From: Clytia hemisphaerica
Lineage: Eukaryota; Cnidaria; Hydrozoa; Leptothecata; Clytiidae
NCBI GenBank assembly: GCA_902728285.1
Contig: CACVBU010000237.1
Coordinates: 868,001-932,000 of the forward strand
Length of the DNA stretch: 64,000 nucleotides
Reading direction: 5' to 3'
This document shows positions 55,362 to 64,000 of the stretch, piece by piece. Every line of letters starts with the position of its first letter. Within the stretch, counting starts at the first letter, position 1. The notes under the pieces are model-generated. The model did no database searches, was not told where the DNA came from, and saw only the letters and a list, made by a program, of their open reading frames with translations. The position numbers and the translations under genes were made by a program.

Positions 55362-58300
55362 TGAAATAAAAAGAATGACATAGAATGAAAAGAATTAGAA
55401 TAGGTAGCAGGGTATCAACAGAAGCTTGGCGGTTTGATAATGCTAAATGCCTTAGAGCTGAAGATCGTTGGTCTTTCTCTGAATTCGGTGAAAAATGGCC
55501 AGATGCGCGTGTTTTTGGTACAGTGATAGGTAGATCTGGCCAAAATTTGACATTGATGGAGAAACTATTGCTTTTGAGATCGATTGCTTATTTAAAGAAG
55601 GTATGTAACTTATGTCGATTAATATTTTCCTTCTGTTTCAACTTTTCTCTTTACAAAGTAATCTAATTGTGAATAGTTGACCAAATTAGTCTTTTCTCTT
55701 GATATATTTTCTCTTGATTTTTTTTTAGCATGTCTTAATTTTTCTTACCCCTTGAAATCATTAGATTATTCTTTTCTAGAAAATGCAGCAAACGATTCAA
55801 CTCTTTCACCCAATCTTCCTGCTTCCATGAAGGATATCTCATGTTCCATCAACTACACCTCTAATCCTGAAGATTTTACTGATCCTTCTAATGTTGCTGG
55901 TCCATCTAGACTTGATAATTCCTCTGGTGCTACTGATCCTTCTAATATGAACCCTTCTACTGTTAATAGTAAGGTTGCAGACAGACGGTTTGTACATTTC
56001 AAACACTATCATCTATTTTCAGGTGCTCGTTATAAGCGGGGGTTCAAAATAATTGACAGGCCAATAATTGTGTAAAATTTATCAAACGATTAGGAGAATA
56101 GGGCGGGTAATTACCAGAAAGCTGGAAAATGGTAGTTCTCAAATCCCTAAGTTAATGAAAATTACGATTGAAATTAGGCTAATCACACAATGTAAATTTT
56201 AAACAAAAACATTTTTGATTTGTTCTAGATTCTAACGCAGATCAAGATGAAATAGCTAAAGCTCGAGACCCAGAAAAAGGAATTGCAGTTGGAAATGGTA
56301 AGACTTTCATTAAAAAGTAGTTGGTAAAATCTTCATTTCATTATAATGTGCAAATTAAGTATCAAAAACCTTCATTGACGTAGAGAAAATCAATTCAACA
56401 ATCAACAAAACAATTTAAGAGCTCAACTTTGTTACCAGTCCTGACCCCCATTTTGTGGATATTCTCCACAAGACCCTTCTTGCACTTTTATTAAACCCTG
56501 TTGCAATAAATTAGGCATAAAGGAGTAGGAATTTGTAGAAGGTAACATTTCGCTTGTTTTTATCTTAGCTGATGATGAAATCTCCTTCACTTCTTCAGAG
56601 TCAGAATCTGAGTCAAATACTGTTAGTGAGGTAAAAAAGTAGCCATTATTAAGCAATGTTTTTTGATTGAGATTCATAAGCTTGTTACCAGTCACAGTGA
56701 AATTAATACAGTAGTTTTTTTAGGCTTATAGCAAGCAGTCTATTGAGCCTCTCGTTTCAAAGTCTGTAAAAGTAGTGTTCCAAGTAAAAGTTTTGTTTAT
56801 AATTGAGCCTAACGATTTCTGAGACAGAAGAACTTAGAGCACCTGAGAGCACAAAAAAATTTTGGAAAATAGAATTGCAATATGTAAACTTTTTTTTTCT
56901 AAAATTTTTCTTTCCATAGGTCGTGCAAGATATTAGCTCAATCGAACTTCTACAACAGAAAAATATAGCTGAACATAATGATGTGCTCAAGAAACTAGGA
57001 CTACCAACAGTTTCAAAGAGAAAGTTTAGTCGACATGTTCCTAACTTCAAATCACTGTCAGATGAATCCTCATCTGAGGATGATGGAAACTCTGAAAATT
57101 CTCTTGTTGATGGTGAAGAGGTTTACCTGTTAAAAGAAGGAAAAGAAATTTTCAAAGCACGTTACGAAATGACTGTTGATGGTACTTTGGTCCACGGTGA
57201 AGAGATCAAAGATAATCAGGGGCGCTTTCATTGTCAAAGTAATGAAGAAAGCAATGGAATGGGACTCCTTTGATCTTGATACCATTTTATGGGAAAAATC
57301 TGATATCAAGATTATCTCTGCAAAAAATCAATTGGAATCTAGTACTGAAGCCAAAACACCGACACCTCTTGCGCAGAGAAAAAGGAAAAGACAGCCAGAA
57401 AACTGGTTGGTGAACAAAAAGAAGAAGGCTGTAAATTCTGGAAAGGAACTTCATTATGAGACTAAAGTTTCTGGGGAAAAGACTTCAAAGATGATCAAAA
57501 AAAGAGACATGAAACCACCATGCAACTGTCGTCTTAAATGCAGTGATACCTTTACAGAGGAAAAGCGAATTCAGATTTTCAATGACTTCTACGCTAGTGG
57601 CGATAAGAAAATCCAAACACAACAAATAGCAATGTTAGTTAAAGAAGAGATTAAAAGCCGTGAACGCAAAACTAAGGATAAAACAAAGAAGAGCAGAACC
57701 AGAGACTTTACAAGAACACACTCCTTATTCATTGATGGTGAAAAACGGAAATGCTGCTCTGTAATGTTTCTCAATACTTTAGCAATAAATGACAAGAGGG
57801 TTAAATCTGCTTTGAGAAAGAAGACTGCAACAGGAACCCCAGCCGAAGATGGTAGAGGGAGACATGACAACCACAAGAAATGTGAGCAACGTGAAGAGTA
57901 CGTCAAAGAACACATTAAGCAATTCTTCGTCGTTGAATCTCATTATGTAAGGAAAGATTCTAAATACGAGTATCTCCCCTCCGAGCTAACAGTAGCAGAA
58001 ATGCACCGCATGTACAATAACTGGCGTATTAAAAAAGGGTATCCACAAGAAAGTTACCCATTTTATCACAGAGTCTTTCATGAATGTTTCAACCTGAAAT
58101 TCCAACTTGTCAAAAAGGACAGGTGTGACACTTGTGAGACTTTCAAAAATCTTGACAACAGCTTAAAGACAGAGCAAATCCGTGCTGACCAAAAAAGCCA
58201 TCTTAAAGAAAAAGATACTGTTCGAGCATTGAAAAACAGTCTAAAAGAACAAGCAAAAGATGACCCATCGCTATTGGTAGCAGCATTTGACCTACAGAAG

Positions 58301-59204
58301 GTATTGCTAAGTCCATATGGTCAAACTGGATCGTTTTACTATTCACGTCGTTTAGCAAACCACAACTTCACCATTACAAATGTAGCTGACATGGAAACAT
58401 TTTGCTATTTCTGGACGGAAGCAGAATGCCAAAAAGGGTCATGCGAGGTTTCTACAAGTCTATTGCGATACATTGCAGAGAAAAGTTCAACCGGTATCAA
58501 GAAATTCGAGTTTTTCTGTGATCGTTGCGGTGGCCAAAACGATAACCGCATGGTCTTCATAATGCTGAGCTATGCCTTGAGTGTCTATGACATTGATTCG
58601 ATTACCCTCACCTTTCTAGTGTCGGGACATTCTCAAAACGAAAATGATAATGCCCATTCTGTTATCGAAAACCATTTACACCCCAGCCGAATGGGAAGCT
58701 GTAATCCAATGCGCCTTCAAAACCAACCGATGTGTTTTTACTGTGCTCGAGCATGGCAACATTATTGATTTTAAAAAGGAAAGAGCCTTTCCAGAATTCA
58801 GATCTATGCTACAAGATAAAACGGAGAAAATCATGACAGAAGATCAGAAAACAAAACAAAAGCAACACAACATCAACATTGACTTGCCAAAACGCAAGGT
58901 GGACAAGATTTTCTGGTCAGAGATTGTCTCCATTAAATTCTGCAAAGAAGAACCAGATGCTGTTTTCTTTAAGTACATCTACACCGAGGAATATCGCAAG
59001 GCCATTTTCAAGCAACCCATCCGAGAATTGAGAAAGGGTGATGAAAGTCGAGATGAATTGCTGAAAAAGTATCACAAGCCATGTGGAGTAACTCAGAAGA
59101 AGAAAGACGACTTACTTACATTGTGCAAAAAACAACTTATTCCAAGCAGACATCATCGTTACTATGAAACCCTTCCAGTTACCAAGAAATCTGTCCTTAA
59201 GTAA
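55362..59204 (+). pseudogene. DUF7869-like putative DDE transposase, multi-exon, frameshifted
   Basis: Exons supported by splice sites and phase: 55362-55600, 55780-55968, 56229-56297, 56569-56630 and 56920-59204. Exon 1 shifts frame near 55545; the second frame (FDIDGETIAFEIDCLFKE) fits the phase of exon 2. The last exon shifts near 57235 and near 58665. It carries CNCRLKCSDTF, CDTCETFKN, AAFDLQKVLLSP, FCDRCGGQNDNRMV and SGHSQNENDNAHSVIE, then YTPAEWEAVIQCAF. The order D, D, then D/E in a GHS..E.D context matches a family annotated as DUF7869 in cnidarians, mollusks and arthropods, which behaves like a transposase. Cysteine pairs suggest zinc binding. Three single-base shifts indicate a dead copy, unless they are assembly errors. 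Family assignment is from memory of motif patterns. Confidence 0.7.
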
Positions 59205-60610
59205 GACCTTGATTATATGAAGATTTCTAGTCCATGTTGATATATTTTATTCAATTATTATTACGACTGTTTTGTTTAGCCTTAACTAAATCTGCATAGA
59301 TTTTCTTTAGCCTCTTTTTCAGTTTTCTGTATATTAAAACTTATATGATTTCTCAGATAATTCACGTAATTTCCTCATAGATTATTGTGTTCAGGTGAAG
59401 CTACTTTTTTTAAACTCCTGAGTTACATAAATTTTGAAAGTTGTGATTTTTCAATTTCATTTTTATGAGAAACACTTTACATTCTAATTCATGGGTCTTT
59501 GACTTAATTCAGAGGAACCTAAATCATTTTGTATTCAAGTTAAAATTAGTTCATTTTTCTAATATATTTTAAAGGCCATTTTAGTCTTCTTGTAACGTTG
59601 TTGTGTTAAAAAACTTTATTCAAGCTTGATTAAAATCGTTTTTCTTTGATTGGTTTGGGTAATTGAGGCAAGTAACATTGAATTCAGACTTTTTATACTC
59701 TAATGACAGATTCTACTAATCTCCTGTAATAGTCTACAGACTATGACTGTTCTCATTTTTACTACAAAGGGACATTGTATCAATTCTTTTGTCAAATCTT
59801 ACACAAACTCTGAAAGTCTACCTAGGATGTTGATCACAAGAATCTCAACAAGTTTTGTACTACTTTAATCTAAGCTTTAACTAAACTTCGAAATGAAATT
59901 ACCTCACAATCTTTTTCAGCACTTTCTTTGCGCTCTGTCAATAACTGCACACAGTTTTGATCTTATCTGGTTGGCAGTTTCAGCCATAAATCTTGGTACT
60001 ATGTCTCACCAGCAGTCGAGCAGCAATATAATGAGGAAGTGAGGGGTTAGACCCCTCAGCATTCCACGCAAAAAGTAGACTTTTTACTAATGATTTTCAG
60101 TAACTTTGGGAAATGAGGACCAAATTCCAAAATTGGGCTCTTCTAGAAAAAAATTGTTTACAGGAGGTGGAGGATATAACAATTTTTAGTCATTTTTACC
60201 CCCCGGACAAGGTTACTTTTGACCCCCGGCCAACAAGTTTTAACCCCCGGACAAGCATCAACTGACCCCCCGGACATCCAAAATTACCCCCAGACAGAGC
60301 AAATCTACCCCCCAGACAAGGCAAATTTTGAGGATTTTTTGCTACCCCCGGATAATATCCTCCACCCGGGGTGTAGGAAGATTTTTCTGGAAGAGCCCAT
60401 TACGTAGTTCTTAATAAATTGGAGATAAGCCCAACATCTTCATTGCGGTTTTCGAAGTAAAAAAGACTTAAGTCCAATTTCCTTAATAACTCAAGAACGG
60501 TATAAGCAATAAAATCGAAAATTTATATGTTGAAAGATCTTTATTCAGTTATACTCATATCAAAAAAACAGCTAGCTAGACCAACATGGTCAAAAATGGC
60601 AGCCATTACA
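59205..60610. other. 3' part of the DUF7869 element
   Basis: No coding sequence after the stop at 59204. It contains a foldback MITE at 60134-60399; the rest is AT-rich unique sequence up to the right inverted end. Confidence 0.45.
60134..60399. mobile_element. Foldback MITE with CCCCCGGACAA repeats
   Basis: TGGGCTCTTCTAGAAAAA is inverted at the right (TTTTTCTGGAAGAGCCCA). GGAGGTGGAGGATAT and ATATCCTCCACC lie further inside. Between them (60198-60330) CCCCCGGACAA or CCCCCAGACAG occurs about seven times at roughly 20-bp spacing. Confidence 0.7.
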
Positions 60611-60820
60611 AACCTTTAAACTCGATTTTCTCAAAACTACAAAAATGGAGTTAAGGCTTTTTTATTTTGATGCGACGATTTATCTTTAAATTTCTTCATT
60701 TTTATTTGTATGCTAGAAAATAATATATAAGAGGCCTTTGTGCAGGAAAATTAATACTGATAATTTGAAGATAATTGGCTGGTGCGCAAAGATTAATACA
60801 CGCGGAAAATAGTACCATTA

Positions 60821-62490
60821 AGATACTTTCATGAGTTCAGAATCTTTTGGCAAAATCGCAAAAGTAAGTTCCTGGAAAAAATTCTTAATGTCTTATTAAT
60901 TCGCGAAAATTAATTCCCTCAAAGTATGTGGTTTGGTGTTCGCAAAAGTTAATTCCTGTGAAATATGTAATTTTCCCCCCAAAGTATTTCAAAAACATTT
61001 TTGGAGGGATTTACGCTACAAGAATTATATAGCAAGGTTTAAGTTTTGATGAAGGGTTTTTACTTCAGATAACAAAGTTACTAAAAACATTGAACGATTA
61101 GAAGTGAGCTATTACAATTTGAAGTGGCCTTTCAATTGCTTCCAATTGAATTTTGACTGTGTCAACTTAATTTAACATTACATCATCAACAGCTAATCAT
61201 ATTTGTAGAAAGTCAAATTGGACTATCTCGCTTTTTTTAATTGTTCAATGTTTAAAGATGGATAGGCATAAAAAGTGTCCTACAGGAGCTGAAAAAAGTT
61301 TTTGAATTGCCTTTTTCACAAAAGTTAATTCTCATGAAATATTAACTTTTCGCCTTAGTAAAATCCACAAAAAAAGTACGATTTCTTGTTGATCTTAGTT
61401 TTTGTTATTTAATTTTTTTAGATTGGATTTTTAGGTCTTGTATATTTTTGGCAAATTTACTGTCTTCAATTCTAGAAATGATCTTCTAAAAATGTTTTTT
61501 TACTGTTTGCAAAGTATTGTTAATTAGTTAAATTTGCCAACAACGGTTTCGTCAAATTTGTGAAAGTTTATTCTGCGAAAAATTCTCATTAGCTCATTAG
61601 CAAAATATTATCTTAGACATTTGCATGTTTATTCCTGTGAAATGCAAAAAAATTGCAAATTTCTTTCATTAAAAGCTCATTAGCAAAAAATTTGCTAGCA
61701 AGATAGTCAGGTTGGAAAATAAACATAATTATTAGTTTTTAACCGTCAAAATGCTATTAATTAATATCGATGGTAGCTGAAAACTAAATATTTTACATTG
61801 TGCTTATATGAATTGTAAATATTTTTACTTTAAAAAGGACTTATTTGCAAAGTTTATTCTCACAAAATTATCTTAGACATTTGCGTGTTTATTCCTGTTA
61901 AATGCAAAAAAAATGCAAATTTCTTGAAGCATAAAAGTTTCTTTCTGCAAAAGGTTCTTCTGATGAAAAGTAAGAAATTAAATTGCCTGTTAGAGTGGTT
62001 TTCCCATGTTGAACATTGTGATGGTCATTCAAGCCCAAATCAAAGATATCAATGGTGAATGATTTTGTTTGTTTCAAACTTGAAAAGTAATTCCCTTTTT
62101 TTATTGAACGCTCAAACAGATTTTCTGATACTGTTTTGATTACTTCATTGCTTTGAAATTATGCAATTACCTTAGTATATTCACATTTTGCTGGTATTTA
62201 ATTTTCATTATTTTTTTCAAAAGGTTGAGCAATAAAAGCTTTTGAAATTTAGTATATTTTAAACTGATTTGTTTCTACTGAAAAATAAAAAAAATGTTTC
62301 GCAAAGGTGTTACAAATGGAGGAAGGAAACAGAAGCAAAATAAAATCAACTCTGTAATTCATCATAGATGATATATCGCAGTCTATTTTAAACTATTTTT
62401 TAGCTACCACTTTTTTAATTCAAAATCTGTTTTACTAATATATAGTTGCATCATTCATGTTTTCATGTTCAATTTTATTTCTCATTTTAG
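60821..62490. other. Spacer without recognised gene
   Basis: AT-rich, with several degenerate direct motifs such as TTATTCCTGT(G/T)AAATGCAAAA at 61630 and 61890. No coding sequence or RNA gene was recognised. Confidence 0.4.
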
Positions 62491-63522
62491 TTGAAAATGG
62501 AAAAGATAAAAATTGAGTATAACAAAAGTGCAATATACACATTCAACCCGGTTTCTATGACCGAACTGTGCTCTGTTTTTAATTGTAAAAGAAATGGTGC
62601 ACATCTCAAAGACGTGAAGCTTGGGACAAATGTAAAAATTATATGGCTTGATGAGGAGCAACATTTTGTCATCCCTTCAAACTCGGGTAAGTTATGGCAT
62701 GTCTCAAAAAATGAAAATTACCATAATTTTTAGATCGCATTAGTCGACAGAAAATGACCAAACAAATGGATGAACATGAAGGGTACTATGATGTAGTTTC
62801 TAACCTGATGTGTAACCTAATTGTTTTTTCGCTAATTTTAGCGAAAAACCGCAAAAACTGATTATTGCGTCATAATCGATGACGTCATCAAAACTGAAAA
62901 TTGAATTTCTCGAGAATGGTTCATTCAATTGTGCTCAAATTTTCACCAAAGATGCATCTCACTAAAGTCAAACATTTAAAAAAATATTTTTTTCAAAATT
63001 CTGATTACGTCAGCAAAAAGTAGAATTTTTCGTTTTTTACTAATTTCTGCTGACGTCATCAAAATTTCGAAAATATTTTTTTCCAAAAGATCGACTTTGG
63101 TGAGATACATCTTTGGTAAAAGTTTGAAGACAATTGGAATAACCATTCTTGAGAAATTCAATTTTTAGTTTTGATGACGTCATCGATTATGACGTAATAA
63201 TGAGTTTTTGCGGTTTTTCGCGAAAATCAGTGAAAAAACAATTAGGTTACACATCAGGTTAGAAACTACATCATAGTACCCATCATATTCAGTCATTTGT
63301 TTGGTCACTTTCTGTCGGCTAATGCGATCTAAAAATTATGGTAATTTTCAGACATGCCATAACTTACCCGAGAAAGCTACTGTTGCCTTTCTAATTGCTG
63401 TTCAAGACGAAGAAACAGATGAGGAGGACGAGTCGACAGAAACAACTCTGGACAATTGGAAAAAGGCACAGGTTTTGCACTTTTATCCGCAGGAGCCTGC
63501 GGAGTACCTCGTTTCTCTTTAA
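62491..63522 (+). CDS. Uncharacterised exon split by a hairpin insertion
   Basis: A splice-acceptor-like TTTCTCATTTTAG precedes TTGAAAATGG; the frame runs to 62681 (SMTELCSVFNCKRNGAHLKD, VKLGTNVKIIWLDEEQHFVI) and resumes after the hairpin at 63375 (KATVAFLIAVQDEETDEEDE, LDNWKKAQVLHFYPQE), ending at TAA 63520. Removing 691 bp plus a 2-bp AA duplication keeps the frame open across the joint. I do not recognise the family; the C-terminal part is acidic. Whether an upstream exon exists is unknown, although the acceptor implies one. The start could also be ATG 62497. Confidence 0.45.
62682..63372. mobile_element. 691-bp hairpin element with CTCGGGTAAG ends
   Basis: The two arms of about 300 bp are closely similar in inverted orientation: CTCGGGTAAGTTATGGCATG at 62682 and its inverse at 63353-63372, and further GATGACGTCATC and AATTGAATTTCTC blocks around a central loop near 63000. 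AA flanks both sides. The left end contains a consensus splice donor (GGTAAGT) and the right arm a splice acceptor-like TTTTCAG (63351). Confidence 0.8.
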
Positions 63523-63533
63523 AGATACTAATG

Positions 63534-64000
63534 ATTTCCTCGTTTCAGAAATGTAATGATAACAGCCTATGAAATCGTGTTCCGCCGCCGCCTGCGGATT
63601 TCCTCGTTTCAGAAATGTAATGATGACAGCCTCTGAAATCGTGTTCCGCCGCCGCCTGCGGAATCGCGGATATTCGCGGATATCCTGCGGATTTCCTCGT
63701 TTCAGAAATGTAATGATAACAGCCTCTGAAATCGTGTTCCGCCGCCGCCTGCGGAATCGCGGATATTCGCGGATATCCTGCGGATTTCCTCGTTTCAGAA
63801 ATGTAATGATAACAGCCTCTGAAATCATGTTCCGCCGCCGCCTGCGGAATCGATATTCGTAGATATCCTGTGGATTTCCTCGTTTCAGAAATGTACTGAT
63901 AACAGCCTCTGAAATCGTGTTCCGCCGCCTGCGCAATCGCGGATATCCTGCGGATTTCCTTGTTACAGAAATGTAATGGTAACAGCCTCTGAAATCATGT
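63534..64000 (+). repeat. GC-rich tandem repeat, units of 63-94 bp
   Basis: Six starts of the unit TTTCCTCGTTTCAGAAATG occur at about 63536, 63599, 63693, 63786, 63876 and 63956. Each unit continues AACAGCCTCTGAAATCGTG, TTCCGCCGCCGCCTGCGG and, in the longer units, TCGCGGATATTCGCGGATATCC. Length differences come from loss of the last segment. TTTCAGAAATG and CTCTGAAAT give each unit internal complementarity. The array runs past the window end. Confidence 0.9.

Larger units (their letters stand above)
54711..60820. mobile_element. 6.1-kb element with inverted ends and DUF7869-like transposase
   Basis: Left end TTATTGATACTAATTTTC and right end (inverse) TTAATGGTACTATTTTCC align, and continue through a CGCGCAGAGGCC-like block to a highly similar stretch, TCGTCGCATCAAAATAAAA followed by AGCCTTAACTCC (54816-54860 and 60640-60676). 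Further AAAAAGCCTTAAGTCC copies lie inside both ends, one as a hairpin at 55032-55084. A multi-exon gene for a DDE-like protein fills 55362-59204. ATT may be a 3-bp target duplication on both sides, but this is uncertain. Confidence 0.7.

Noticed and set aside
63391-63936. Minus-strand frame of 181 codons with repeated RRRRNTISEAV
   Set aside because: It is a by-product of the GC-rich tandem repeat; unit lengths differ between copies and no start context or domain is present.
63534-64000. Regular repeats that could suggest a CRISPR array
   Set aside because: There are no unique spacers between conserved repeats, the unit length varies, and the DNA is eukaryotic.

Overview
The window reads as AT-rich metazoan nuclear DNA made almost entirely of transposable elements. 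Introns with GT..AG borders, C2H2 zinc fingers, a HECT ubiquitin ligase, and Ty3/Gypsy, LINE, Penelope, PIF/Harbinger and Crypton-type sequences exclude a bacterial origin. The mix of families and the base composition fit a cnidarian, perhaps a hydrozoan. That is a judgement, since no single-copy host gene is clearly visible.

Region 1 (1-25683) is bounded by inverted repeats of at least 88 bp, built from an 18-bp palindrome. Between them lie a DDE (rve-type) integrase gene (4025-5554, +), a seven-finger C2H2 protein (8299-8898, +) and a four-exon CUE-HECT E3 ligase gene (16555-23114, -) whose introns are all phase 0. I read this as one giant DNA transposon of about 25.7 kb carrying a ubiquitin ligase as a resident gene. 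The spacers are crowded with foldback/MITE insertions (two with clean 8-bp target duplications), a LINE remnant, and a Penelope reverse transcriptase fragment inside intron 1 of the HECT gene.

Region 2 (25684-32391) has no convincing gene. It holds foldback elements, an array of GGAACAGCT motifs and TTCGAT-rich repeats.

Region 3 (32392-38039) is a nearly intact Ty3/Gypsy retrotransposon on the minus strand. It has two identical 112-bp LTRs, a 5-bp target duplication (AATAG), a purine tract, gag and a 1276-codon pol. The sequence just after the 5' LTR is complementary over 11 nt to a site inside the LTR, as expected for Tf1-style self-priming. A foldback element lies 5 nt upstream of the gag ATG.

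Region 4 (38085-40200) is a degraded LINE on the minus strand, split by another repeat. Region 5 (41495-52060) starts with a broken Crypton-like DUF3504 domain, followed by a second, decayed Gypsy element on the plus strand whose RT is deleted. Its integrase is split by a complete 7245-bp PIF/Harbinger transposon (44186-51430) with a 3-bp target duplication (AAT), a Myb-like gene and a DDE transposase gene, both now broken by frameshifts or a stop.

Region 6 (53397-54537) carries a second, different rve-type transposase with a broken N-terminus. Region 7 (54711-60820) is a 6.1-kb element with inverted ends and a multi-exon DUF7869-like putative DDE transposase gene carrying three frameshifts. 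Region 8 (62491-64000) has a coding exon split by a 691-bp hairpin, followed by a GC-rich tandem repeat that runs off the window.
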